A stretch of 64,000 nt of DNA from Xanthobacteraceae bacterium (GCA_019745775.1 JAIESR010000034.1:1-64000); one strand, 5' to 3'; shown: positions 16,270-24,962, numbered from the stretch's first letter. A program made the numbers and translations. Notes: generated by a model from the sequence alone, not told the origin.

Positions 16270-17610
16270 TCAGACAACCCTGATGCGGAAGCGTGGGATT
16301 GTCCCGTTCGCCATGCCCAAAAGATTAGGCGGCTGTGTCGCCGGTTGCACGTAGCCCGAATTATCGATGGTGCGTGTTTCGATCGCATGCTCCCCGGCCG
16401 CGGCGTTCCAGGGAAACTCGAAACGCACCCAGGCATAACGCCCGAGGTTCGGCGGCAGAATGCGCGCGGGCTGCCATGGACCATTGTCGATGCGGTACTC
16501 CACGTCGCGCACTCCGTACTGCGGCCCCCACGCATAGCCGCGCATGGTTTGAAGCCCAGCTTGGAGAGTAGGGAGTTCGCCTTTCTTGAGAGGATAGTTC
16601 GCCGGCATGGTGGGCGTCTTCTCAAGAACGAGCGGCACCGTAAGCGTCGATTGCGGAGGCATCCAGGTCACCATCGGACCCTTGATGTCATCGGCCGTCA
16701 CCCCGATAAATTCGTCATCCTTGCTGAATTCGGGGCGCTGGTAAGCATCTCCGATATAGACCTCGCCGCGTGTATTGAGCCGGCACCATACGCGCTTGTT
16801 GGTGAACCGAATCTCGGTCAGCCATTTGATGGAGGCGGTGCCTCCCCAGCCGGGCACCACCAGTCGCACGGGCGCGCCGTGATCAGGAATGAGATCATTG
16901 CCGTTCATCTGGTAGCAAATCCCCATCTCGTCACCGCGAGCGAGGATCTCCGACACCGGCATCGGACGTCCCATGTCGGTGCCATCGACGCCCGACCAGA
17001 AGAGCGCAGTGCGCGCGTCGGGTTTGAGCCCGACACGTTCGATAATGTGGCTCAGAGGAACAAAGCGCCATTCAGCGAGGCCGATGGCTCCCATGACCCA
17101 GCTTCCGCCGGACACCTGCTTGCCGTCGTACCCCTGCACTTCCCAGAACAGATTCCGTGCGTTGCCGTGGCACTGCATGTTGGCAGTGATGGTGCGGGCC
17201 GGCATCTTGAGCAATTCGTCGTAGCTGATCTCAATCGGCTTCTGAACGCTGTCACCGTGCACCCGCAGCTTCCAAGTTTCCTTGACCAGCTCCGGCTTTT
17301 CAGGCGCTGTTGGCGTCGGATAATGGTTTCGGATGTAGAATTCTTCGACCGGCGTCATCCAGGTCGTGAATTCCCAGTATCGGCCGGACCGCACCGTCGC
17401 ACCGATGTTAAGCAGGCGGCTGTCAGGTTTCCTCAGAATCGACTTTGGCGGTGATTGTTGCGCGGCAACACTTGCAGGAACACCTGCTGCCGCCGCGAAC
17501 GCAGCGGCGGAAACGAAAAGTCGTCGCCGATCGAGTTGAGGCCCTGCTCGCAAAAAGTCATGTACGATCGCGTCCTCTTGAACGCGCCTAGTGTTCTCTA
17601 CGGATGACAT
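16270..17610 (-). CDS. sorA: SUOX-family molybdopterin oxidoreductase (SorA/SoxC-like), Tat-exported
   Basis: 446 residues from the ATG at 17610, chosen because GGGAGGA stands 6 nt upstream; a longer frame to 17667 overlaps the Pho box. The Tat signal is QLDRRRLFVSAAAFAAAAG. The sulfite-oxidase molybdopterin domain contains the presumed Mo-ligating Cys in NMQCHGNARNLF, with SGVDGTDMGRPMP, GAPVRLVVPGWGGTASIKWL, and a C-terminal dimerisation domain (VEYRIDNGPWQPA, FEFPWNAAAGEHAIETRT). Known homologues oxidise sulfite to sulfate and pass electrons to cytochrome c. Here a triple Pho box precedes it inside an arsenic-phosphate island, so the true substrate is uncertain. Confidence 0.85.
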   Translation of the reverse strand: MSSVENTRRVQEDAIVHDFLRAGPQLDRRRLFVSAAAFAAAAGVPASVAAQQSPPKSILRKPDSRLLNIGATVRSGRYWEFTTWMTPVEEFYIRNHYPTPTAPEKPELVKETWKLRVHGDSVQKPIEISYDELLKMPARTITANMQCHGNARNLFWEVQGYDGKQVSGGSWVMGAIGLAEWRFVPLSHIIERVGLKPDARTALFWSGVDGTDMGRPMPVSEILARGDEMGICYQMNGNDLIPDHGAPVRLVVPGWGGTASIKWLTEIRFTNKRVWCRLNTRGEVYIGDAYQRPEFSKDDEFIGVTADDIKGPMVTWMPPQSTLTVPLVLEKTPTMPANYPLKKGELPTLQAGLQTMRGYAWGPQYGVRDVEYRIDNGPWQPARILPPNLGRYAWVRFEFPWNAAAGEHAIETRTIDNSGYVQPATQPPNLLGMANGTIPRFRIRVV

Positions 17611-17670
17611 TGGCTTCCTCCCTCTCTCGGAATGCGGGATGCCCTCTTCGCATTCGTCGGACGTCATTCT

Positions 17671-17698
17671 GTGACAGCCATATGACAGACGTGTGACA
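17671..17698 (-). promoter_or_regulatory. Pho box upstream of the molybdoenzyme operon
   Basis: GTGACAG (17671), ATGACAG (17682) and GTGACA (17693) recur at exactly 11 nt. Read on the minus strand this contains CTGTCATATGGCTGTCAC, a close match to the enterobacterial Pho-box consensus. It ends 61 nt from the sorA-like start codon. Confidence 0.82.
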
Positions 17699-17809
17699 AA
17701 ACAGAGGGCGACGAGAAAACACTGAAATTCGGCACGGCCGAAAGTCGCTATTCGGCGCAGAATCAGGTTAACTCGAATCGCTATTTGGGTTGTGAGGTTT
17801 ACCCACGGA

Positions 17810-18906
17810 CTATGAGCCGGCGCGAAACGACTTCGACCAGTACTCGAAGACTTGCCCAGCCAACGCCGGCGGTAGGGGTACGTAACCGAGGCCTGTCGCT
17901 TCCTTGCTGCCCTTCTCCAAGGCCCAACGGAAGAACGCGAGCGCCGCCCGCGACCGCTGAGGTGAACTCGGCTTCTTATGCATTAGCACGAAAACCGTCG
18001 CGGTGATCGGATACGCTGTGTCGCCGGGCGCATTCGTCAGCATGAGATCGAAGTCGTCGGTTTTGCTCCAATCAGCGCTGCTGGCTGCCGTCTGGAAGGT
18101 CTTGCTGTCCGGCGCCACAAATTGTCCGGCGCGGTTGCGGACCAGTGCGGTGCTTAGCTTGAGTTGGGTGGCTTGCGCATATTCGACATAGCCGATCGAG
18201 TTCTTGGTCTTCCGCACAGTATTGCCAACGCCCTCGTTGCCCTTTGCGGCGGTGCCGGTTGGCCAGCGCAACACAGTGCTTGTGCCCATTTTATCGCGCC
18301 ACTCGCTTTTCTCCTGACTGAGGAAATGAGCAAAGTTAAAGGTCGTACCGGATCCATCCGAGCGGTGCACGATAGCGATAGGCGCGTTCGGCAATTTCAA
18401 GCCGGGATTGAGTGCCCGGATAGCAGGATGCGACCATTCGCGAACCTTCCCGAGGAAGATGTCCGCCAACAGTTCACCGGTGAAGCGCATTTCATTACTG
18501 GCCACGCCGTCGAGGTTTATCGCTACCGTTACCCCACCAATCACGATCGGAAACTGCCCCAGTCCGTGTTTGGCAAGTTCTCCGGAAGGTAACGGCGCAT
18601 CGGAGGTGCCAAAATCCACGGCACGGTCTCGCGCGCGCAAAAAGCCGGCGAGTGATCCGACAGGCTCATAGTCGAGAGGCGGACCGACCCGTGGGTCGTC
18701 CAGGCCGGTGTTGAAGAATGGAAAATCACCTCCCAATGCGAGCCAGCGATGATAGCTGCGAGCCCAGCGTGAGATCATTGGATAGGCGAAAGTTGAACCA
18801 GCACCGCGGACTGCCTCGGCGCCGCCCAACACTTCTTGGCTTGGGGCGAGGCTGTCGGCACAGCGGCGACAACCGCGGCGACGATTAGAACGACGATGCG
18901 ATGCAT
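17810..18906 (-). pseudogene. pstS: Second PstS-type phosphate-binding protein, one-base frameshift after the signal peptide
   Basis: A GGGGGAG site precedes an ATG at 18906 that opens a signal peptide (MHRIVVLIVAAVVAAVPTAS) in one frame. The mature protein (VRGAGSTFAYPMISRWARSY, then VDFGTSDAPLPS, VHRSDGSGTTFNFAHFLSQ, KNSIGYVEYAQATQL) continues in the next frame from about 18835. The span is one base short of a multiple of three. It is otherwise complete (about 365 codons), with the SDGSGTT phosphate loop intact. Either a recent frameshift or a consensus error. A GTG at 18832 could start a cytoplasmic form, but this is unlikely for a binding protein. It differs from the operon PstS at 14197-15213. 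Confidence 0.75.
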
Positions 18907-19061
18907 GACAAATCTCCCCCGGGCGCGAAATTTTCGAACACGGTCGGCTCGCGACGTTGCCTCGTCGCCCGGCGAGTCTCTGCGTTCTTCGTCAGAAGCG
19001 CCCGCTAACTCCGCCGACTGCACACGCCCTGCGGCAACGCTTTGATATCAATCGTGGGCAT

Positions 19062-19090
19062 ATGACATGCCGATGTATCATTTGTGACTG
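19062..19090 (-). promoter_or_regulatory. Degenerate Pho-box-like repeats before the second pstS
   Basis: ATGAC (19062), ATGTA (19073) and GTGAC (19084) recur at 11 nt, the same geometry as the two strong Pho boxes, but the middle unit is degenerate. It lies about 155 nt upstream of the start at 18906. Confidence 0.45.
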
Positions 19091-19186
19091 TCGTGATGAT
19101 CCTTGCCACTTCGTCGGAAACACTGGTCCTAACGGAGCGGCTCGCTTAGCGTGATGGGGTTGCAGTGGCTGCTGTGGGAGACACAA

Positions 19187-19553
19187 GTAGACGTCATCAT
19201 CTATCACAATCCGGACTGCGAGACCTCGCGCAACGCACTGCGATGATCCGCAACGCGGGCGTTGAGCCGCATATCATCGAATACCGCAAGACGCCGCCGA
19301 CCCGGGCTCTGCTGATACAGTTGCTTTCGCGCGCTGATCTATCCGTGCGTCAAATCCTGCGCGAGCGCGGCACGCCTTATCATGACTCGGGCTAAGCGAT
19401 CTATCTCTCCCCGGTGCTAGACTGTTCGACGCGATTGAAGAGCACCCAATCGTGATGGACCGACCGCTGGTGGTAACGCCGAAGGGAGTTCGCCTGTGCC
19501 GTCCCTCCGAAAACGTCCTCGATCTGCTGCCAAACCAGCGCTTTGGGCGATAA
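19187..19553 (+). pseudogene. arsC: Glutaredoxin-dependent arsenate reductase with two one-base deletions
   Basis: Three frames join into one ArsC of the spx/ArsC family. Frame one gives VIIYHNPDCETSRNAL with the catalytic Cys, frame two (from 19243) gives MIRNAGVEPHIIEYRKTPPT and LRERGTPYHDSG, and frame three (from 19392) gives LFDAIEEHPIVMDRPLVVTP and ENVLDLLPNQRFGR before TAA at 19551. Restoring one base near 19241 and one near 19388 yields about 122 codons, normal for the family. As written it is broken. This is a second, structurally unrelated arsenate reductase type on the island. Confidence 0.85.
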
Positions 19554-20049
19554 AATTCACTTGTGGGGAATGCACTCCGCCGTCCGTATTAATTGCAGTA
19601 GCGCACAGCGCTGAAGGCGCGCGTAGTTCCGGCGAGCTTCGTGAGAATGGATGCGAAAGAGAAGTAGAATATACGTGTACAAAGACTGCACACGTCGGTT
19701 AGCAACTTTTTGACGGAGTTGTTGCTTCGCTCCAATCAGTAGGGCCATCTGCGTGAACCCAACATACTGCGATGTTAAGCAGCCCGATGAGCGACATCGC
19801 GGGCGGCATTTTCATGCGGACACTCCTTGCGGGCGCGGACGCTACAGCGCGTCCGGCAAGCATCCAGCGTTATTGAGAGCGAACAGCATCTGCGCAACGA
19901 CAAACGATCGCGTAGCCACACCACTCACTCATTGCGAGCTCTCCCTATCTAAACAATCGCATCTGAACGGGAGCGAGGCAGTTGGTCGAAACATCCATCA
20001 ACTCGAGACAATGCTTCATTAGCTCCAGAAAAACTTCCCCAGACTAGAA
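19554..20049. other. 496-bp stretch without a recognisable gene at the island edge
   Basis: No open frame here has family resemblance. One short minus-strand frame (from about 19815) starts with a hydrophobic segment, but has no ribosome site. Composition is lower in GC than the DNA right of the tRNA. No integrase gene or remnant is visible next to the tRNA. Confidence 0.4.
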
Positions 20050-20078
20050 CCCAGACTAAACGGAAGTTTTAGTCTGGG
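20050..20078 (-). terminator. Hairpin between tRNA-Arg and the island, probable tRNA terminator
   Basis: CCCAGACTAAA (20050-20060) and TTTAGTCTGGG (20068-20078) form an 11-bp perfect stem with a 7-nt loop. On the minus strand, downstream of the tRNA 3' end by about 48 nt, it is followed by a T-rich tract after a further partial repeat of TAGTCTGGG. Confidence 0.55.
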
Positions 20079-20125
20079 GGCTTTTAGGAGCGTTCTGGAG
20101 ATTGATTGTGTCTCAGGATGTTAGA

Positions 20126-20202
20126 TGGCGCGCCCGAAGAGATTCGAACTCCTGACCCCCAGATTCGTAGTCTGGTGCTCTATCCAGCTGAGCTACGGGC
20201 GC
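20126..20202 (-). tRNA. tRNA-Arg (anticodon ACG)
   Basis: A 77-nt cloverleaf on the minus strand: 7-bp acceptor stem GCGCCCG/CGGGCGC, D-stem GCTC/GAGC, anticodon stem CCAGA/TCTGG around loop CTACGAA (ACG), T-loop TTCGAAT, discriminator G and an encoded CCA. Its 3' end faces the accessory region to the left, so it is a likely integration site. Confidence 0.97.
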
Positions 20203-20351
20203 GTCGTGCGCGTCGCGCCGGAATGTTTGGCGGATGCGCGGGCAGAACCGGGCGCAACGGCGCCCGGAATGGGGTCATAGCTATCGCCTCCGTTCCGTGA
20301 TGGCAAGAGAGGCGAAATGGGGCGTGATTTCAGCGCGTTCGGCCCGTCATC

Positions 20352-20493
20352 CGTCATCCTGAGGCGCCCACCGAAGGTGGGTCTAGAAGAGCCTGCCCCG
20401 GACTTGATCCGGGGATGCACGGCCCCGGTGCGGCCACAGCCGGGCCGTCATTCCTTCGAGGCTCGGCCTTCGGCCGAGCACCTCAGGATGACG
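20352..20493. repeat. Intergenic palindromic repeat (CGTCATCCTGAGG type)
   Basis: CGTCATCCTGAGG (20352-20364) and its exact inverse CCTCAGGATGACG (20481-20493) bound a region with further internal palindromes (GCCTTCGGCCGAGC, CCCCGGACTTGATCCGGGG). This type of intergenic repeat is common in Bradyrhizobiaceae-like genomes. Confidence 0.75.
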
Positions 20494-20542
20494 GGGATGG
20501 GTTTGCGCGCGCGGATGGAAGCCCGAGCCGCGCCCCGCCTGC

Positions 20543-22024
20543 TTAAGCCCGCTGCCGCTCGCTCCTGCGCGCCTTCAGCTCGACCGCCCGGTCCGGGATG
20601 GTGACGCGGAAGGTCGCGCCGATCGTGCCCTCCACCAGGCGGATGTCGCCGTCATGCGCCCGCACCAGCTCGGCGGCGATGACGAGGCCGAGGCCGGAGC
20701 CGCCGGTGCGGGTCGAGCTCTTGAACGGCTCGAACAGATGCGTGCGCGCCGTTTCCGGGATGCCGGGGCCAGTGTCGGCGACCTCGATCTCCACCACCGC
20801 GCCCTCGCGGCGGCCGGTGATGCGGATCTGGTCGCGGCCGGGGTCGCGGGCGTCGCGGCTCTCGAGCGCCTGTACCGCGTTGCGCGTGAGATTGAGCAGC
20901 ACGCGGAACAGCTGGTCGGGATCGGCGTCGACCATCAGGCCGCGCTCGACCGCGCTGATCCAGCGGATCGGCGTGTCGGGCGCGAGCTCGAGCGACTCGC
21001 GCACCTCTTGCACCACCGGCTCCAATGCGATCTCGCGCCGGTCCGGCGGCGGCTCCTGCGCGCGGCCATAGGACAAGGTCGATTCGCAGAACGAGATCGC
21101 GCGTTCCAGCGCCCGCATGAGCTTCGGCGCAAAGCGCTGCACCTGCTGGTCCTGCGAGCTGATGAGGCGATCGGAGAACAGCTGCGCCGAGGTGAGAAGG
21201 TTGCGCAGGTCGTGGTTGATCTTCGACACCGCCAGGCCGAGCGCCGCGAGCCGGGTCTTCTGCTGCAACAGCGCGCCGAGTTCGCGCTGCATGTCGCCCA
21301 GCTCGCGCTCCGCGGTGCCGATCTCGTCCTGCCGGGCGGAGGCGACGATGACGCGCGCCGGGTTCTCCGGTTCGTCGCGGAAGCGCGTCATGTTGGCGGT
21401 GATGCGATGCAGCGGCCGCACGAACAGGTAGTGCAGCGCGAGATAGACCAGCGCCGCGGTGATCGCCGAGATGATCAGCGAGAGCAGCAGGATGTTCGAC
21501 GAGAATTGCAGCATCGCCGCGCGCAGCGGCTTCTCGTCCATGATGATCTCGACGAACTCGCCGCCGCGCGGCGCGTTGCCGAGCACGCGGATGACCTCGT
21601 CGTCGTTCGACAACAGCACCGCGAAGGCATTCACGATGGCGCGATACCAGGACACCTGGCGCAGGTCGATGTCGTGATTGACCGCCGGCGGCATGTCGCC
21701 GACCATCAGCAGGCGGCGCTGCTGCCCCATCTTCATGGCGACGGCGCGCGCGCCGATCGAGTCGAGCACCTGCCGGGTCAGATATTCGGGCACCTCCGGC
21801 GTGGCCTCGAGCACCAGCGCGGCGGTGTAGGCGTCGGAGAGCTTGTCGCTGAGCCAGTTCAGCCGGTAGTTGGCGATCGACGGGACATAGATCAGCACTT
21901 CCGAGATCATCACGAACAGAATCGTGAGGACGAGGAGCTTGTCGGAGAGGCCGAACCGGCCAGCCAGCCGCTGCTTCAGGCCGGCGCCGTTCTCGGTCTC
22001 GATCTGGTCCGTGGTCTTGTCCAT
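20543..22024 (-). CDS. Orphan membrane sensor histidine kinase with HAMP domain
   Basis: 493 residues. Two membrane helices (about 28-50 and 172-200) bound a periplasmic sensor region; a HAMP segment follows (FVRPLHRITANMTRFRDEP). The phospho-acceptor His is in VSKINHDLRNLLTSAQLF. The ATPase domain has N-box NLTRNAVQALES, G1 VADTGPGIPE and G2 GGSGLGLVIAAEL. The signal sensed is unknown. No response-regulator gene adjoins it, so partners lie elsewhere. A 973-codon open frame on the opposite strand across this and the next gene is a GC-bias artefact. Confidence 0.9.
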   Translation of the reverse strand: MDKTTDQIETENGAGLKQRLAGRFGLSDKLLVLTILFVMISEVLIYVPSIANYRLNWLSDKLSDAYTAALVLEATPEVPEYLTRQVLDSIGARAVAMKMGQQRRLLMVGDMPPAVNHDIDLRQVSWYRAIVNAFAVLLSNDDEVIRVLGNAPRGGEFVEIIMDEKPLRAAMLQFSSNILLLSLIISAITAALVYLALHYLFVRPLHRITANMTRFRDEPENPARVIVASARQDEIGTAERELGDMQRELGALLQQKTRLAALGLAVSKINHDLRNLLTSAQLFSDRLISSQDQQVQRFAPKLMRALERAISFCESTLSYGRAQEPPPDRREIALEPVVQEVRESLELAPDTPIRWISAVERGLMVDADPDQLFRVLLNLTRNAVQALESRDARDPGRDQIRITGRREGAVVEIEVADTGPGIPETARTHLFEPFKSSTRTGGSGLGLVIAAELVRAHDGDIRLVEGTIGATFRVTIPDRAVELKARRSERQRA

Positions 22025-22060
22025 GTCGATCGCGGACTTTGCAAATTCCTGCCGCGGCAG

Positions 22061-23491
22061 CTAGCCCAACCGGCGCAACCAGCCAATGATGCGCCGCACA
22101 AACGGGCTCGTCAAACTTGGCAGGAAATAACTGATGGCGGCCCGTTTACCAACCTCGCCAAAGGTCGGATAGGGCACCACCATACCGGCCAGCGCCCGGA
22201 TATTGAGCCGATTCGCCAGCGCCAGCGTCCAGGGCGTGATCAGCTCGCCGGCGCCGGGGCCTACGATGGTAGCGCCGAGGATGCGGCCGCGCTTGTCGGT
22301 GACGACCTTGATGTGGCCGCGGGTCGTGCGCTCGGCCTGGGCGCGGTCGTTCTCGGCGAACGGCCAGCGCAGGATCCGGATGGTCTTGGCGGCGCCGCGC
22401 GCCTCCTGCTCGCTGAGCCCGACATGCGCGAGCTCGGGGTCGGTGAAGGTCACGCGCGGGATCAGGCGGTCGTCGGCCTTCACCGGCAGGCGGAACAACG
22501 CGTTCCTGATGACCAGCCCGGCGTGATAGTTGGCGGCGTGGGTGAAGTGCTGCTGCCCGCCGGCGACGTCGCCGATCGCATAGACGCGGCGGTTCGAGGT
22601 GCGCATGCCGCGATCGACGGTGATGCCCGCGGCGGTGTGGGCGATGCCGGCGGCCTCGAGGTTGAGGCCGTCGCTGTTGGCGCGGCGGCCGGTCGCGACC
22701 AGCAGATCGCTGCCGGTGATGCGTTCGTAATTGCCGGTGCCGCCGAGCACGACCGCGACACCCGCCGCGCCCGTTTCGACGCGCGCCACCGACACTCCCT
22801 GCCGCAGCACGATCCCCTCCTGCACGAGCGCATCGAGCACGATGCGTGCGCACTCGACGTCTTCGCGCGCCAACGCCTTGTCCGCGTCGAGCACCGTGAC
22901 GTGCGCGCCGAGGCGGCGGAATGCCTGCCCGAGCTCGAGTCCTATCGGCCCGCCGCCGAGCACGATCAGATGCTGCGGGCACGCTTTGAGATCGAACACG
23001 GTCTCGTTGGTGAGGAACGGCGCCATGGCGAGCCCGGGGATCGCCGGGATCGCCGGCGACGAGCCGGTGGCGATCACCACGCGGCGGGCCTTGATCTCGA
23101 TATCGTCGCCGACCGCGACGGTGTCCTTGTCCTTGAACCGGGCCTTGCCTGCGACCACGCGCACGCCGAGGCCGTTGAAGCGCTCCCTGGAGTCGTTCGG
23201 CGCGATCGCGGCGATCACGCGGTGAACGTGCTCGTGCACCCGGGCGAAATCGATCTGCGGCGGCGACGTCGTGATGCCGAAGGCGTCGAGGCCGGTTGCG
23301 CCGTGCACGCGCCGCGCGGCCGCGATCAGCGCCTTCGAGGGGACGCAGCCGGAGTTCAAGCACTCGCCGCCCATGCGGCCCTGCTCGATCAGCACCACCG
23401 GCACGCCGAACGCGGCCGCCGCCGCCGCGACCGAGAGGCCGCCGGAGCCCGCACCGATCACGCAGATGTCGGGTGTGATGACTTCAGCCAT
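22061..23491 (-). CDS. Pyridine nucleotide-disulfide oxidoreductase (Lpd/MerA-like)
   Basis: 476 residues from the ATG at 23491. FAD fold at residues about 8-35 (CVIGAGSGGLSVAAAAAAFG), redox-active disulfide GGECLNSGCVPSKAL, NAD fold (LIVLGGGPIGLELGQAFRRLG), and FAD motif RRVYAIGDVAGG. The C-terminal dimerisation domain reads VVPYPTFGEVGKRA where lipoamide dehydrogenase has the His-Glu catalytic pair (HAHPT..E), so it is probably not the E3 enzyme. The terminal paired Cys of MerA are absent as well. Proteins of this type often neighbour TVP38/DedA-like genes, as here; the substrate is unknown. Confidence 0.85.
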   Translation of the reverse strand: MAEVITPDICVIGAGSGGLSVAAAAAAFGVPVVLIEQGRMGGECLNSGCVPSKALIAAARRVHGATGLDAFGITTSPPQIDFARVHEHVHRVIAAIAPNDSRERFNGLGVRVVAGKARFKDKDTVAVGDDIEIKARRVVIATGSSPAIPAIPGLAMAPFLTNETVFDLKACPQHLIVLGGGPIGLELGQAFRRLGAHVTVLDADKALAREDVECARIVLDALVQEGIVLRQGVSVARVETGAAGVAVVLGGTGNYERITGSDLLVATGRRANSDGLNLEAAGIAHTAAGITVDRGMRTSNRRVYAIGDVAGGQQHFTHAANYHAGLVIRNALFRLPVKADDRLIPRVTFTDPELAHVGLSEQEARGAAKTIRILRWPFAENDRAQAERTTRGHIKVVTDKRGRILGATIVGPGAGELITPWTLALANRLNIRALAGMVVPYPTFGEVGKRAAISYFLPSLTSPFVRRIIGWLRRLG

Positions 23492-23560
23492 TCCATTCCC
23501 TCGGCGCAATGGGCGCACGACGACAATGTTGCGCGACTAGCGCGGCAGACTGGCTCGGCT

Positions 23561-23616
23561 CCCTCTCCCCCATAAGGGCGTTCACGCCCGTCTTCGACGG
23601 GCTATGGGGGAGAGGG
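23561..23616. repeat. Intergenic palindrome, family CCCTCTCCCCCATA
   Basis: CCCTCTCCCCCATA (23561-23574) and TATGGGGGAGAGGG (23603-23616) enclose an inner hairpin around GCCCGTCTTCGACGGGC. An inverted-orientation copy is present at 36144-36199. It lies between the flavoprotein and TVP38 genes. Confidence 0.8.
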
Positions 23617-23671
23617 GACGCACCGAACTCGCCGCCTCACCACAATTTCACACGACGGTTTCACTCCAACC

Positions 23672-24463
23672 CTACGAACTCGCCGCGGTGCGGCGCGCGC
23701 GGATGCGCTTCACCGCGACCGGGATCAGCGCCAGCACGCCGAGCGCGGCGAGCGCGCCCAGCATTTCCGGCGTCACCGCCGCCTTGATATCGAAGTCGAG
23801 TTTGCAATCGGCGCGGCCCGACGCCAGGCAGGCATTGTACACCGCGCCCTGCGCGCGGATCACGCTGTCGAGCCCCGCGCCCAGGAACGCGAAGGTGAAG
23901 GTCGCCGGGATGATCCCGACCGCGGTGGCCGCCAGGAAGGTCGACAGGCGTACGCCCACGATCGCCGCGACCAGATTGATCACGAAGAATGGAAACACCG
24001 GCACCAGCCGCAGAAACAGGAGGTAGTGGAACGCATCGGCGCGAAATCCTTCCGCCAGCCGCTCGGCCGCCGGCCCCGCACGGCGCGTCAGATGCTCGCC
24101 GAACGCGCTCTTGGCGATCATGAACAGAATGGCGGCGCCGATGGTCGCACCGACCACTGCGGCGGCTCCGCCGGCAAGGCCGCCGAGCAGGAAACCGCCC
24201 GACATCGTGAGGACCAGCCCGACCGGCAACGACAGCGCGACGCCGACCATATAGATCACGATATAGATGCCGATCGACGCGAGCCGGTGAGCCAGGATGA
24301 AGCCGTGGACCGCGTCGTTGTGGCGGACCAGGGTCTCAAACGAGATCTTGCGATTCCAACCGATCGCCAGGGCGGTGACCGATAACACCACGATGATCGC
24401 CAGCGGCAGCCAGCGGCGGAGGGCCGATCGCGCTGGCATCTCGGGGGCCGGCAGTTCCGACAT
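23672..24463 (-). CDS. TVP38/TMEM64 family membrane protein
   Basis: 263 residues with five to six hydrophobic segments. The family signature is VALSLPVGLVLTMSGGFLLG, then GATIGAAILFMIAKSAFGE and LLFLRLVPVFPFFVINLVAA, where Arg and Pro are conserved in the SNARE-associated (DedA-like) fold. Lipid scramblase or transport roles are proposed for this fold. It precedes the Lpd/MerA-like gene on the same strand, 180 bp away across a repeat, a pairing seen in many bacteria. Confidence 0.87.
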   Translation of the reverse strand: MSELPAPEMPARSALRRWLPLAIIVVLSVTALAIGWNRKISFETLVRHNDAVHGFILAHRLASIGIYIVIYMVGVALSLPVGLVLTMSGGFLLGGLAGGAAAVVGATIGAAILFMIAKSAFGEHLTRRAGPAAERLAEGFRADAFHYLLFLRLVPVFPFFVINLVAAIVGVRLSTFLAATAVGIIPATFTFAFLGAGLDSVIRAQGAVYNACLASGRADCKLDFDIKAAVTPEMLGALAALGVLALIPVAVKRIRARRTAASS

Positions 24464-24827
24464 TCATGCTCCAAGCGGCTGCCTGCTCCAAACGACTGCA
24501 GCCACCGGTCGGTCAAACCGTGCCGCCATCGGGATCAACCGCGGACTTCTGCCACCCTCTATACATGACGGCGTCGCCCGACGCTCTCCGGGAGGCACCA
24601 TCTCACCGTGATGTGAGCCGATTGTGCCGCCACTTCACGGACTTGCGCCAAATCCCTGTTCCATTGACGAGCGAGGGCGGCCTCCCTTATAAGCCGCGGG
24701 ACTTGAAAAGTGCCGGCGATCCCTACAGATGGCGGTTTTCGGGCGTGCAGCCGCCTTCCGGCGCGCCTACCGGACACCATACGGGGCGGTCTTCGGCAGC
24801 ACACTCAATCCAGGCGGAGAAGCACCC

Positions 24828-24962
24828 GTGAAGCGGACCTATCAACCCAGCAAGATCGTGCGCAAACGCCGTCACGGTTTCCGCGCCCGCATGGCGACCA
24901 AGGGCGGCCGCAAGGTGGTTGCCGCCCGGCGCAAGCAGGGCCGCAAGCGGCTCAGCGCCTGA
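24828..24962 (+). CDS. rpmH: Ribosomal protein bL34
   Basis: 44 residues from a GTG at 24828 ([20 protein letters not shown], ending [11 protein letters not shown]), the exact canonical length and sequence pattern of bL34. An upstream in-frame start would add a non-homologous tail. A GGCGGAGA site precedes the GTG. It heads the rpmH-rnpA-yidC order. Confidence 0.97.
   Translation: MKRTYQPSKIVRKRRHGFRARMATKGGRKVVAARRKQGRKRLSA

Noticed and set aside
20654-23575. 973-codon open frame on the plus strand across the histidine kinase and flavoprotein genes
   Set aside because: It is antisense to two clearly recognised genes, rich in Arg/His/Gly/Ala, without family motifs; a by-product of strong GC bias in the third codon position.
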